A DNA stretch of 64,000 nucleotides from Paenibacillus humicus NBRC 102415 (GTDB taxonomy: Bacteria; Bacillota; Bacilli; Paenibacillales; Paenibacillaceae): assembly GCF_004000905.1 (NCBI RefSeq), contig NZ_BIMD01000001.1, positions 62,001 through 126,000 on the forward strand. The letters run 5' to 3'. How positions within the stretch are numbered: position 1 is the stretch's first letter; the number at the start of each line of letters is the position of its first letter. Both the position numbers and the translations under genes were made by a program. This document shows positions 1-8,514 of this stretch, in pieces. The notes beneath the pieces are model-generated. The model was not told the DNA's origin, made no database searches, and saw only the letters and a program-made list of their open reading frames with translations.

Positions 1-2
1 GC

Positions 3-347
3 AACCGGATCTTCAACAATACCGGCGCCAGCGCTTACAGCTCCTCCAAAGCCGGGCAGGTCGCCTTCATGAAGATGGCTGCTCTGGAGCTCGCCCCGCA
101 TAAGATCAGGGTGAACGCCGTTTGTCCGGGGGCGATCAACACCCATATCGACGACAGCACGATCAAAACCAAGGAAGCCGAGGAAGCTGCGATACCGGTG
201 GAATATCCCGAGGGCTCCCATCCTCTCGCCGGCAAGCCGGGCAAGGCTGCCCAAGTCGCGGATCTCGTCACTTATCTGGCATCCGATCTGTCCTCCCACG
301 TTACGGGCACCGATATATACGTGGATGGAGCGGAGTCGCTGCTGTAA
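3..347 (+). CDS. SDR family oxidoreductase, C-terminal part (5' end outside window)
   Basis: Only the last ~114 residues are present; the reading frame is open from base 3 and ends at a TAA. The catalytic YxxxK motif of short-chain dehydrogenases is visible early in the fragment (Y-S-S-S-K). It is followed by the family's RVNAVCPG segment and, near the end, by the typical VTGTDIYVDGAESLL-type C-terminus. The protein is expected to be a cytosolic NAD(P)-dependent alcohol/ketone oxidoreductase. The substrate cannot be told from this fragment. A strong bidirectional terminator follows within 15 bases, so this is the last gene of its transcript. Confidence 0.85.
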   Translation, partial: NRIFNNTGASAYSSSKAGQVAFMKMAALELAPHKIRVNAVCPGAINTHIDDSTIKTKEAEEAAIPVEYPEGSHPLAGKPGKAAQVADLVTYLASDLSSHVTGTDIYVDGAESLL

Positions 348-350
348 GCC

Positions 351-395
351 AAAAAAAAACGCATGGCGCCATGAGCGCCATGCGTTTTTTTTTTT
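351..395. terminator. Bidirectional intrinsic terminator
   Basis: An 11-bp perfect stem (359-369 with 375-385, loop CATGA) is flanked by a run of A on the left and T on the right. It can therefore end both the plus-strand SDR transcript and the minus-strand GNAT transcript. Confidence 0.9.
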
Positions 396-423
396 ATAAC
401 CGGCAGGACGAGCTGGAATACGA

Positions 424-900
424 TTACGGCCGTGGGCTCCTGCGGAGACCGGTCAGCCAAACGCCGGGAACGATCTCGACCCGGCCGCTCTCCTCGAAGC
501 CGAAACGGAGATAGAGCTGCACTGCGGGATCGTTGGCCGTGCCTGTCGACACCCGGTATTCGGAGTTCGGGTACAGGCCGAGAGCAAAGCGAATCAGGGA
601 ACTCCCTATTCCGCGCCTGAAAAAATCGGGGTGGACGACAAGGCGGGCGATTGTGACGATGCCCGAAGGCTCGCGCTCGATCGCGACGGCGCCGGCCAGC
701 CTGCCGTCGAGACGGCAGCCGTAGAAGACGGCAGGGGAGGCGAGCAGAGCTTCATGGGTTTCCCCGATCTGGGGAATGCCGTCGAAGCCGATCAGTCGGG
801 CCTCTTCCCGATAGGCGGCCGTCTGCAAGGCGCGCAATTGCTCCGATACGGCTGCGTCGGTTACGTCAAGACATTCGGCCTGGAATTTGGATTCGTTCAT
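424..900 (-). CDS. GNAT family N-acetyltransferase
   Basis: 158 residues. The acetyl-CoA pyrophosphate-binding motif A of GNAT proteins is clear: IARLVVHPDFFRRGIGSSL, where R-R-G-I-G fits the Q/RxxGxG/A signature. A C-terminal YLRFGFEESG segment matches motif B. It should acetylate an amine on a small molecule or protein; the substrate is unknown. The start ATG overlaps the stop of the upstream CGNR gene by 4 bases, so the two are translationally coupled. Confidence 0.85.
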   Translation of the reverse strand: MNESKFQAECLDVTDAAVSEQLRALQTAAYREEARLIGFDGIPQIGETHEALLASPAVFYGCRLDGRLAGAVAIEREPSGIVTIARLVVHPDFFRRGIGSSLIRFALGLYPNSEYRVSTGTANDPAVQLYLRFGFEESGRVEIVPGVWLTGLRRSPRP

Positions 901-1490
901 TTTTCATCCTTCTTTCGTCTGCTCGTGGTTGAAGCGGTTTTGGCCCGTTCGCGGAAGCGCCGGACCTTCATCAGATTGCCGCAGCATTTATCGTCGCAGT
1001 AGCGCTTCGAGCGATTGCGCGTCGTATCGTAATAAATCCAGCGGCAGTCGGGATTGTCGCATATTCGGAACCGTTCCAGCTCTCCATGGGCAAGGGAGTC
1101 CGCGTAGGAAGCGGCTATTTTCGCCATGATGCCTTGCCAGCCGGATTCCGAGGGAATCTCGACGAGAGAGAGGGCTCCATTTCCGAAGGACAGCCTTTTG
1201 GTATAGGGGCTGGAGACGAGTGCGGAGTTGAGGCAGGCAAAATCGGTATCGGATAACGGAGGAGCCTCCTCGACACGGACAGAGTCGCTGATACGGGAAG
1301 TCAGCTCCCTGAGGCTGCCGCGGAGCGTCCGCATCGCTTGAAGCTCCTCAGGCGAAGGCGGACCGGGATCGACGAGGGCGTGCTCGGTCAAAAATTGAGA
1401 TCTCCAGGCGGGACGCTCGAGCCGGTCCTCGCTCGCGCCGCTGCCTCTCCAATCGTACCACTGGCTGTTCAAGTAATCTTCCCAGATCAT
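897..1490 (-). CDS. CGNR zinc-finger / ABATE-domain putative transcription factor
   Basis: About 197 residues. The N-terminal two thirds fits the ABATE (ginI-like) domain. The C-terminus carries a CGNR zinc finger: C-DNPDC, then YCDDKC-CGN and RRFRER, with four Cys for one zinc. Members are thought to be stress-responsive DNA-binding regulators. I place the start at 1490 because a GGAGG sits 9 bases upstream of it; the ATG at 1499 directly abuts the GGAGG. It is the first gene of a two-gene operon with the GNAT enzyme and is divergent from the DinB gene. Confidence 0.8.
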   Translation of the reverse strand: MIWEDYLNSQWYDWRGSGASEDRLERPAWRSQFLTEHALVDPGPPSPEELQAMRTLRGSLRELTSRISDSVRVEEAPPLSDTDFACLNSALVSSPYTKRLSFGNGALSLVEIPSESGWQGIMAKIAASYADSLAHGELERFRICDNPDCRWIYYDTTRNRSKRYCDDKCCGNLMKVRRFRERAKTASTTSRRKKDEK

Positions 1491-1544
1491 GATGCCCATC
1501 CTCCATGCCGGTTCAGTATGAAACGTTCTAAACTAAAATAGATC

Positions 1545-1573
1545 GTTACATCTAAAGCGGTTTCGGGTATACT
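1545..1573 (+). promoter_or_regulatory. Predicted sigma-A promoter for dinB-like gene, with a repeated 11-mer
   Basis: GTTACA (1545-1550), 17 bases, then TATACT (1568-1573). The -35 lies inside the 11-mer ATCGTTACATC (1542-1552), which recurs exactly at 1610-1620 just before the ribosome site. The duplicated 11-mer could be a regulator site. Confidence 0.45.
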
Positions 1574-1648
1574 ATCGTCAGCATCACGTAACCGGCTATA
1601 CGACATTATATCGTTACATCCCATTCTCTACAAGGAGGACGACAACCA

Positions 1649-2155
1649 ATGGCCCGAATCAAAACGGAGTTGCTGCAGAAAGGCTGGGAGCATGCTTACG
1701 ACAAGGAGGACTGGCAGCCGCCGCTCGGCATGGCGCTGGAAGGCGTAACGGAGGAGCAGGCCGACTGGCGGCCGCCAGGCGAGGCAGGGAATACGATCCG
1801 CGAGAACGTGCACCATCTGATCTTCTACAAAGAGCGTTTTCTGAACAAGTGGTACGGAGTCGAGGCTCCTGCTCAGCCGCGGATCAGCAACACCGACACG
1901 TTCCAGCCGGCTGTCAACGGAGCGGAAGGCGAAGCTTGGGAGGCGACGAAGAAACGTCTGGCCGAAGCCCATGCGAAAATCGGATTCATCATTCAAGCCA
2001 TGGATGATGCGGTGTACGACAAGGATGTTGTCAAGGACAGCCCGGCTGGACCTTGGCTTACAAGCCTGTACGTGCATGACGCTTATCACTGCGGCCAGAT
2101 CATCCTTCTTCGCAAGCTGCAGGGCTCCTGGTCGCCAACCCGATCGTTCGACTGA
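1649..2155 (+). CDS. DinB family protein
   Basis: 168 residues, the usual size for the DinB/YfiT four-helix-bundle family. Putative metal-binding histidines are in N-V-H-H-L-I-F-Y-K and in the C-terminal V-H-D-A-Y-H-C-G-Q-I segment, the characteristic last-helix signature HxxYHxGQI. Relatives are metal-dependent, often thiol (bacillithiol/mycothiol) transferases or stress proteins; the reaction here is unknown. A good AAGGAGG lies upstream of the ATG. Confidence 0.85.
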   Translation: MARIKTELLQKGWEHAYDKEDWQPPLGMALEGVTEEQADWRPPGEAGNTIRENVHHLIFYKERFLNKWYGVEAPAQPRISNTDTFQPAVNGAEGEAWEATKKRLAEAHAKIGFIIQAMDDAVYDKDVVKDSPAGPWLTSLYVHDAYHCGQIILLRKLQGSWSPTRSFD

Positions 2156-2170
2156 AAGCATGCCTTGAAA

Positions 2171-2211
2171 AAGCCGCCAGGCTGCGCAAGTCGCAGCCTG
2201 GCGGCTTTTTT
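2171..2211. terminator. Intrinsic terminator between convergent genes
   Basis: A 16-bp GC-rich stem (2171-2186 with 2192-2207, loop CAAGT) is followed by a T run. It sits between the convergent DinB and YcaQ-like genes and is preceded by A residues, so it may serve both strands. Confidence 0.9.
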
Positions 2212-2212
2212 G

Positions 2213-3463
2213 TCATGGAAAAGGAGCGTTCACGAGCGCATCGAGCTCGGGGTCGGCAGCCAGCGCGGCAGGGGACAGCTCGAACGACTCGCAGCCGAGA
2301 TAACGGCGGAAGGAGGCGAAGCCTTGCCTTACGCTGCCGCGGATTTCTTCGTTCCATTCGACTCCCGGCTCCGGCCACCATCCGAGAATGATGCGGCGAT
2401 CCTTGCTTCCCTTGATCCGGCCGGGCTCGAAACGGGCGACCATGCGGTCGCCGCAAAGGACGGGCAGCACATAATAGCCGTACAGCCTCGACGCGGCGGG
2501 CTTGTACACTTCCCATACATAATGAAAGCCGTACAGCTCCTTGACCAGCCTGCGGTCCCACAGCAGATTGTCGAGGGCGGCGAGCACGCTTGTCCGCGGC
2601 GGGCGGCTGGACCAGCGCGATGCCGGAGAAGAGGAGCTCCAGCGCGCCCAGTCCTCGCTGCGGACAAAATGAGGGGCGGTCAGCCCTTCGGCTTCGACCT
2701 GCACGAGCAGCCCGTCTTCCAGCAGCTCCAGAAATCCCCGCTTGCGGTCGGCCGTGTTCATGAAATGCGTGCCGACCCATGCATCGGAAGCGCGGTAAGG
2801 CAGCAGGCCGACGCCTCCGATCCGGCGCATCAGCCTCCATTTTCGGTAGTCCTGCTCGGACGGATTCGGATCGGGCGCTTGCAGGAGCGCTTCCGGAAAA
2901 TGCTTTTCGGCCAAGTCGTAGGCTTTCTGGTTGCGCTGCTTGTGATGGACGATCAGCTCGCCCCATAGATTCATGCTTTCCATAACGGCTCTCGATACCC
3001 TAGCCGGAGCCCACGCCCAGTCCATTTTCTCCTTGTGCTCCAAATCCCGTGACAGCAGCGGCCCCCGATCCCGGAAGGCCTGGCGGACGGAAGGAAGAAG
3101 CTCGCGGATCTCCTTGATATCGGCGTAACGGTCATGCGCCTGCCGGCGCCCCCGGGCGAAATAGGGCCAATCGCTGCTGCTGTAGATGCTCATGACCTTG
3201 TCCCAGCCGTCCAGCAGCCGCCTGTCGTCATATAACAGCTCCTCCAGCATCGCGGGGCTGAAGCCGGGAATTCTGGACTGAAGGACAAGCTCGGCATTGC
3301 GTCCGGCCTGGTCCAGGGGATCGAACTGGATGCAGCCTACGCGCGAGATGAACGAGAGAATGCCTTCCTTGCCCTCGAATTCCGGCGTCGGTCCAAGGCC
3401 TTGATGGTCCAGCATGAAGCGGCGCGCTTCGGCTGAGGATAGTTGAACGATATTTTTCCCCAT
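2213..3463 (-). CDS. Winged-helix crosslink-repair DNA glycosylase, YcaQ/AlkX family
   Basis: 416 residues, the normal length for the YcaQ/AlkZ (HTH_42) family, which excises alkylated bases and unhooks interstrand crosslinks. The catalytic Q-hydrophobic-D motif characteristic of YcaQ is present as Q46-F47-D48 (V-G-C-I-Q-F-D-P-L). The central part has the family's LLPYRASDAWVG and FHYVWEVYKPA-like segments. The gene is monocistronic and convergent with the DinB gene. A TATAAT on the minus strand at 3545-3550 is a plausible -10. Confidence 0.85.
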   Translation of the reverse strand: MGKNIVQLSSAEARRFMLDHQGLGPTPEFEGKEGILSFISRVGCIQFDPLDQAGRNAELVLQSRIPGFSPAMLEELLYDDRRLLDGWDKVMSIYSSSDWPYFARGRRQAHDRYADIKEIRELLPSVRQAFRDRGPLLSRDLEHKEKMDWAWAPARVSRAVMESMNLWGELIVHHKQRNQKAYDLAEKHFPEALLQAPDPNPSEQDYRKWRLMRRIGGVGLLPYRASDAWVGTHFMNTADRKRGFLELLEDGLLVQVEAEGLTAPHFVRSEDWARWSSSSPASRWSSRPPRTSVLAALDNLLWDRRLVKELYGFHYVWEVYKPAASRLYGYYVLPVLCGDRMVARFEPGRIKGSKDRRIILGWWPEPGVEWNEEIRGSVRQGFASFRRYLGCESFELSPAALAADPELDALVNAPFP

Positions 3464-3798
3464 GGTTCAAGCCTCGCTTTCCTGTATCCGTTCGAGCCGG
3501 CTTCCTATCCATTCGGAAACGGGGAACGGATGTTCCTGATTGGGATTATACCGGAATGCCTTCGATACCGAAAGGCCGTTTCAGCATTATTTTTCCAGAC
3601 GAAATGCGTCAGCTTCATGTCTGATTTCATCCCATCTCGGCATCTGCCGGGCCGGTTGTTTTGACAGAGTGACCAAGCGGGATTGACCGTCCTGTCTAAT
3701 GCTTTTGGTCCCCCTCCGGAGTACGATTAAGCAGATGGCAGCAATCAGAACATGAAGCTCACGCAGGATAAAAACGTCCACGAGGGGGTTTGAATCGG
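3464..3798. other. 335-bp intergenic region between divergent genes
   Basis: Contains the likely -10 of the glycosylase gene (minus-strand TATAAT, 3545-3550). On the plus strand a perfect TTGACA (3661-3666) lacks a convincing -10 at normal spacing. Loose inverted arms (GACCAAGC near 3670, GCTTTTGGTC near 3701) lie between it and the ABC transporter operon. I could not match it to a known riboswitch class. Confidence 0.4.
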
Positions 3799-4584
3799 AT
3801 GGAAGCGGGTTCGGCGGTTGCAGCGGAGATCGAAATGAAGGGGATCGGAATGGACTACGGCGGAGGAGGACAGTCTCCGGCCGTGCGGGACGTATGCATG
3901 ACCGTCCGCAAGGGAGAATTCGCCGCGCTGCTCGGACCGTCAGGCTGCGGCAAGACGACGCTGCTGAGGATGATCGCGGATCTGCTGGAACCTACGTCGG
4001 GAGAGGTGAGAGTATCCGGGTCGGCTCCGCGTGCAGCTCGGCTGGCCGGCAAGCTCGGCATGGTGTTCCAGACGCCGGCTTTGTTCGAATGGAGGAGCGT
4101 GCGGGCGAACGTTGAGCTGCCGCTTGAGCTGGCGGGCGTTCCGCGGACAGACCGCAGGGAACGGTCCGAGTCGCTGCTGAGGCTCGTCGGTCTGGAAGGA
4201 TTCGGCCTCCGCTACCCTTGGCAGCTCAGCGGGGGGATGCAGCAGCGCGCTTCCATTGCCCGCGCTTTGGCGATGAAGCCGGATATCCTGCTCATGGATG
4301 AGCCTTTCTCGGCACTCGACGAATTCACGAGAGAGAAGCTGAACGAGGAGCTCCTATCCGTGTGGGGCCACACAGGATGCACCGTTGTTTTCGTCACGCA
4401 CAGCATCGCCGAGGCCGTCTTCCTGTCGGATCGGGTGTTCGTCCTTTCCCCCCGTCCCGGGAGATTGGCGGCAGCGGTGGATATTCCGCTGCCGCGGCCT
4501 CGGGATGCGTCGACGAGGGCGCTCCCGAGCTTTCACGAGCTCGTGGACGGCATCAGGGGGCGGTTCCGCGAGGCGTCGGCGTGA
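3799..4584 (+). CDS. ABC transporter ATP-binding protein (NMT1-type pyrimidine/thiamin-precursor importer)
   Basis: 261 residues of the SsuB/TauB/ThiZ type. Walker A is GPSGCGKT at ~46-53, the ABC signature LSGGMQQR at 143-150, Walker B ILLMDEP at ~163-169, and the H-loop His at 201. It energises import with the two following permeases and the lipoprotein. I chose the ATG at 3799, 10 bases after GAGGGGG; the in-frame TTG at 3790 is too close to it. The stop overlaps the GTG of the next gene. Its position in the pyrimidine-catabolism island suggests uracil, thymine or a related ring as substrate; this is inference. Confidence 0.9.
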   Translation: MEAGSAVAAEIEMKGIGMDYGGGGQSPAVRDVCMTVRKGEFAALLGPSGCGKTTLLRMIADLLEPTSGEVRVSGSAPRAARLAGKLGMVFQTPALFEWRSVRANVELPLELAGVPRTDRRERSESLLRLVGLEGFGLRYPWQLSGGMQQRASIARALAMKPDILLMDEPFSALDEFTREKLNEELLSVWGHTGCTVVFVTHSIAEAVFLSDRVFVLSPRPGRLAAAVDIPLPRPRDASTRALPSFHELVDGIRGRFREASA

Positions 4585-5387
4585 AGGCGGCGGCGGCAGC
4601 CAGGATCATGCCGGCTCTTGTTTGGGCAGCCGCAGCGCTGGCTCTGTGGCAATCCGGCGCTTGGCTGCTTCAGCAGCGGGGAGTGGCGCTGGCTTCGTCC
4701 AAGCTTCCTTATCCCTATCTTGTCGCCGTAGCGCTGTTCCGCAACGCCGGGAGCTTGCTTGCGGAGGCGGCTGTGACGCTGCTCAACGCATGCGAAGGCT
4801 TTCTGCTGGGGGCGGCTGCGGGAGTGGCGCTGGCGCTGTTCATGAGCTTGTCGGCGACGATGGAGCGGATCGCCGCTCCGTATGCGGTCGCCTCCCAGAT
4901 GGTGCCGATACTGGGGCTGGCGCCGATAGTGTACGCCATTTTCCGGGACGAGAATACGGCGAGAGTGCTCATTGCCGGTTATATTTCCTTTTTTCCGGTC
5001 GCGCTCCATACGCTTCGCGGGCTGCAGTCGGTACGTCAAGAAGATCGGGATCTGCTTCATGTCCTTGCATGCGGACGAGCGGCCTCTTACCGGGTGCTGC
5101 GGCTGCCTGCGGCTCTGCCGGGAATGTTCACGGGCTTGAAGGCGGCCGCCCCGCTCGCTGTGACCGGTGCGATTCTCGTGGAGCTGATGGGCGCTCAGCG
5201 CGGCATCGGAGTGCTTATGCTGCGTCATCTATACTACGGCCCGACCCATGCGGCGCTGTTCTGGTGCACCGTACTGCTGGCGGCAGCTCTTGGCATCGCG
5301 GCATACGGCATAACGGCGGCGCTCGAGAATACGCTGCTGCCCTGGAGCCGAACGTCGGGACGACGTCAAGGGAGGGGGCTGCGATGA
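4581..5387 (+). CDS. ABC transporter permease (first of two)
   Basis: 268 residues of the SsuC/TauC-type BPD_transp_1 fold with about six membrane segments. The EAA-like loop falls near LLHVLACGRAASYRVLRLPAAL. The start is a GTG in a GTGA overlap with the ATPase stop, which indicates translational coupling and avoids a longer spurious extension inside the ATPase gene. It probably pairs as a heterodimer with the next permease. Confidence 0.85.
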   Translation: MKAAAAARIMPALVWAAAALALWQSGAWLLQQRGVALASSKLPYPYLVAVALFRNAGSLLAEAAVTLLNACEGFLLGAAAGVALALFMSLSATMERIAAPYAVASQMVPILGLAPIVYAIFRDENTARVLIAGYISFFPVALHTLRGLQSVRQEDRDLLHVLACGRAASYRVLRLPAALPGMFTGLKAAAPLAVTGAILVELMGAQRGIGVLMLRHLYYGPTHAALFWCTVLLAAALGIAAYGITAALENTLLPWSRTSGRRQGRGLR

Positions 5388-6505
5388 GCATGCCTTATTC
5401 GACATCGAGCGCAAGGAGCGGGAAGGAAGCATCCGGGAAAGTCGAAGCCGAGCGGGCCTCCGGCGTTTCGGAGCATGTTGCCGTCCTCGTCACGGTAGAG
5501 GCGACGGCTGAGGGAGCTCTGAAGGGAGACGGTGAAGCCGGAGCTGCTGATGCTGCCCGCCAGTACGGAGCAGCGGATCCGACTGCCGAAGCAGAAGCAG
5601 GTGTCGAGCTCGGAGCGGCAGCAGGTGCCGAGGTCGGTGCCGAAGCATCGGATGCATCCGCCGCAGCCGATGATCGGAACAGAACCCGAACTTCGCCTAA
5701 GGCAGCTCCAGCGGAAAAGGGCCGATTCATGCAGCAGGGTACGGCCGCATGGGCTCTGCCGCTAGGCGCGGGCCTTGCCCTCGCTGCGATCTGGCAGGCC
5801 GGGCTCATCCATGCCGTTCTCGGCCTGGCAGCCTATCAGCTGCCGCTGCCCTCGGCGATCTTCCGGGCGGCAGCGGACAACGCCGGCCTGCTGTTCCGCT
5901 CCGCAGGCTACACGCTGCTGGAGGCGGCGGCGGGCATCGCCGCCGGCACCCTGCTCGGCTGGCTGGCGGCGGCAATGGCCGCCGCCATGCCGAGATGGGG
6001 GAGCGGCGCGCTGCTGCTAGCCGCTTCGCTTGGCGCGGTTCCGATCGTAGCGCTCGCCCCGATCATGAACCTGTGGCTCGGCGACGGCCTCGCCTCCAGA
6101 GCCGCCGTCGCCGCCGCCGCGACGCTGGCGCCGATGGCGATCGGCAGCTACCGCGGCCTGACATCGGCCGATTCCGCTTCAATGGATCTGATGAACGTTC
6201 TCGGTGCGGGGGCGGTGCCGGCTTTTTTCAAGCTCAGGCTGCCGTCATCGCTGCCGGCGATGCTGACAGCGTTCAAGATCAGCACGGCCGGCGGCCTGAT
6301 TGCGGCGATGGTGAGCGAATTTTTCTACTCCTCGCGCGGACTTGGCTATCTGCTGTCCAATTCGGTGAAGATCGCCCGCATGCCTCTTGGATGGGCATGC
6401 ATCGGAGCGGCGGCAGCCGCGGGGATCGGCATGTATATGCTTGTGCAAGCGGCCGAAAGGCGATTGCTGCTCTGGCATCCCGAATTTCGGAGGCGCCTGA
6501 GCTAG
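5384..6505 (+). CDS. ABC transporter permease (second) with long Ala/Glu-rich N-terminal extension
   Basis: 373 residues. The last ~258 are a normal BPD_transp_1 permease with the EAA loop near LMNVLGAGAVPAFFKLRLPSSL. The first ~115 are a low-complexity, acidic, alanine-rich tail unlike any permease segment I know. The ATGA overlap with the previous gene and the GGAGGGGG five bases upstream support the long form. An in-frame ATG at 5729 with AAAAGGG before it would give a normal-length protein, so internal initiation is a real alternative. The tail should lie on the cytoplasmic side. Confidence 0.8.
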   Translation: MSMPYSTSSARSGKEASGKVEAERASGVSEHVAVLVTVEATAEGALKGDGEAGAADAARQYGAADPTAEAEAGVELGAAAGAEVGAEASDASAAADDRNRTRTSPKAAPAEKGRFMQQGTAAWALPLGAGLALAAIWQAGLIHAVLGLAAYQLPLPSAIFRAAADNAGLLFRSAGYTLLEAAAGIAAGTLLGWLAAAMAAAMPRWGSGALLLAASLGAVPIVALAPIMNLWLGDGLASRAAVAAAATLAPMAIGSYRGLTSADSASMDLMNVLGAGAVPAFFKLRLPSSLPAMLTAFKISTAGGLIAAMVSEFFYSSRGLGYLLSNSVKIARMPLGWACIGAAAAAGIGMYMLVQAAERRLLLWHPEFRRRLS

Positions 6506-6557
6506 AAGGCGGAACATCGCGTTCCGCATCATGCGGACGGGAATGAGGAGGATGCTT

Positions 6558-7595
6558 ATGAAGAGGCCAGCAAGCTGGAACAGCCGACTGGCGGCGGCGG
6601 GGCTCGCCGTGCTGATGGCCGGAGCGCTGACGGCCTGCGGTGGCAGCGGCAAGGAAGCTTCCGGCGAAGGCGCAGGTGCGGTCAAGCTGCAGTTGAAATG
6701 GGTGCCCCAGGCCCAGTTCGCCGGTTACTATGTAGCGCTCGAAAAAGGCTATTACAAAGACGAAGGACTAAGCGTGACGATCGTCCCGGGCGGACCGGAC
6801 ATTGTCCCGGAGCAGCAGGTCGCCAACGGCTCGGCCGATATCGGCGTGGATTGGGTCGCGAGCCTGCTGGCGCATCAGGAGCAGGGACTTCCGCTCGTCG
6901 AGATCGCGCAGGTGTACCAGAAAAGCGGTCTCGTGCTTGTATCCAGGAAATCGGCAGGCATTGCCGGACCGTCGGACCTGAAAGGCAAAAAAGTCGGCAA
7001 CTGGATGGGCGGCAACGAATTCGAGCTTTTGGCGCTGTTTGACAAATACAAGCTGAACCCTTCCAAGGATCTGCAGTTCGCCAAGCAAGGCTTCACGATG
7101 GACCAGTTTCTGGGCGGCGAACTGGACGCGGCTTCGGCCATGACGTACAACGAGTACCAGGTCGTGCTGGAGCAGGGCATTCCCGAGGCGGAGCTGTCGG
7201 TCATCGACATGAACAAGGAAGGCGTCGGGATGCTGGAGGACAATCTGTTCGCCAACAAGGACTGGCTGGCGAAGAACAAGGAGACGGCCGCCAAATTCCT
7301 GAGGGCGTCGCTAAAGGGCTGGAAGGACGCCGTCGAGGATCAAGAGGGAGCGGTCGATATTGTGATGAAATCAGCGGATGCGGCGAGCACATCGCGCGAT
7401 CATCAGCTGAAGATGATGAAGGAGGTTGCGAAGCTGGTTGCTCCGGACGGCTTCGATATCGGCAAGCTCGGCATGATCGACGAGGAGGCTTTCCGGCAGA
7501 CCGCGGAGATCGCGTTGAAGTTCGGCGTCATCCAGAAGGCGGCGGATGCGGGAACCGCCTATACGACGGAAATCTACGGCATGGCGGCCAAATAG
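6558..7595 (+). CDS. ABC transporter substrate-binding lipoprotein, NMT1/THI5-like
   Basis: 345 residues. The signal peptide ends in a lipobox (L-T-A-C, Cys27), so the mature protein is membrane-anchored outside the cell. The opening KLQLKWVPQAQFAGYYVA is the hallmark of NMT1/ThiY-like binding proteins, which bind pyrimidines such as HMP/FAMP, or riboflavin in RibY. The start at 6558 is 6-7 bases after GAGGAGG; upstream in-frame ATGs (6531, 6552) are less well placed. In this operon the likely ligand is a pyrimidine base or its reduced/opened form. Confidence 0.88.
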   Translation: MKRPASWNSRLAAAGLAVLMAGALTACGGSGKEASGEGAGAVKLQLKWVPQAQFAGYYVALEKGYYKDEGLSVTIVPGGPDIVPEQQVANGSADIGVDWVASLLAHQEQGLPLVEIAQVYQKSGLVLVSRKSAGIAGPSDLKGKKVGNWMGGNEFELLALFDKYKLNPSKDLQFAKQGFTMDQFLGGELDAASAMTYNEYQVVLEQGIPEAELSVIDMNKEGVGMLEDNLFANKDWLAKNKETAAKFLRASLKGWKDAVEDQEGAVDIVMKSADAASTSRDHQLKMMKEVAKLVAPDGFDIGKLGMIDEEAFRQTAEIALKFGVIQKAADAGTAYTTEIYGMAAK

Positions 7596-7610
7596 ACGGG
7601 AGGCTGGGGC

Positions 7611-8501
7611 ATGGGGATAATGGATACGGTCAAAATCGGCTTGATCCAGGCAAGGCATGAAGTGGACGGCGATGAGGACGTCGCGGTCCACAAGGCCGCC
7701 GCGATCGACAAGCATATCCGGCTCATCCGCGAAGCAGCCGGGCGCGGAGCCCGGATCATCGGTCTGCAGGAAATTTTTTTCGGTCCGTATTTCTGCGCGG
7801 AGCAGGTTCCCAAATGGTACGGGGCGGCAGAGGAGGTCCCTGCCGGGCCGACCGTGCAAGTGTTCGCGAAGCTTGCACGGGAGCTTGGCATCGTGCTTGT
7901 CCTGCCCGTCTATGAGCGGGAAGGCATCGCCAGCTATTACAATACGGCGGCGGTCATCGATGCCGACGGAGCGGTGCTGGGCAAATACCGCAAGCATCAT
8001 ATTCCCCAGGTCGGAGCGGGCGGGGGAAGCTGCGGCTTCTGGGAGAAGTATTATTTCAAGCCCGGGAATCTCGGCTATCCCGTCTTCGACACGGCCTATG
8101 GAAAAGTAGGCGTCTATATTTGCTACGACCGGCATTTTCCGGAGGGAGCGAGGATGCTCGGCCTTGGCGGGGCGGAGATTGTCTTCAATCCGTCGGCGAC
8201 GGTGGCCGGCACGTCGGAGTACTTGTGGAAGCTGGAGCAGCCGGCCCATGCAGTCGCCAACGGCTACTACGTGGCCGCGATCAACCGGGTAGGGACGGAA
8301 GCTCCCTGGAACATGGGAGAGTTCTACGGCCAGTCCTATCTGGTCGACCCCCGCGGCAGGATTGTGGCGGAAGGCAGCAGGGACCGGGACGAGGCCGTCA
8401 TCGGGGAGCTGGACCGCGCGGTGATCCGCGAGGCTCGGGAGGCGTGGCAGTTTTATCGCGACCGGCGGCCGGAAACATACGGCGAGCTGGCGCATCTGTG
8501 A
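7611..8501 (+). CDS. Beta-ureidopropionase-like nitrilase-superfamily amidohydrolase
   Basis: 296 residues of the carbon-nitrogen hydrolase fold. The Glu-Lys-Cys triad is visible: E54 (GLQEIFF), K128 (KYRKHHIP) and C171 (YICYDRHFPEG). The sequence style (PKWY near 68, YYFKPG, NRVGTE) resembles beta-ureidopropionase/N-carbamoylputrescine amidase. The expected reaction is N-carbamoyl-beta-alanine to beta-alanine, CO2 and ammonia. It sits directly between the importer and the semialdehyde dehydrogenase. A second, unrelated carbamoylase lies at 12885 in the same island. Confidence 0.85.
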   Translation: MGIMDTVKIGLIQARHEVDGDEDVAVHKAAAIDKHIRLIREAAGRGARIIGLQEIFFGPYFCAEQVPKWYGAAEEVPAGPTVQVFAKLARELGIVLVLPVYEREGIASYYNTAAVIDADGAVLGKYRKHHIPQVGAGGGSCGFWEKYYFKPGNLGYPVFDTAYGKVGVYICYDRHFPEGARMLGLGGAEIVFNPSATVAGTSEYLWKLEQPAHAVANGYYVAAINRVGTEAPWNMGEFYGQSYLVDPRGRIVAEGSRDRDEAVIGELDRAVIREAREAWQFYRDRRPETYGELAHL

Positions 8502-8514
8502 GGAGGAAGCGGAG

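Noticed and set aside
35-271. Antisense ORF opposite the SDR fragment
   Set aside because: Shadow frame of a clear SDR gene in GC-rich DNA, like most long antisense frames in this window.
3660-3790. TPP riboswitch before the NMT1-type transporter
   Set aside because: The conserved CUGAGA and GGGUGC-type blocks were looked for and not found.
4385-5383. Upstream extension of the second permease into the ATPase and first permease genes
   Set aside because: It is an alternative frame over two clear genes; the ATG at 5384 with GGAGGGGG explains the gene.
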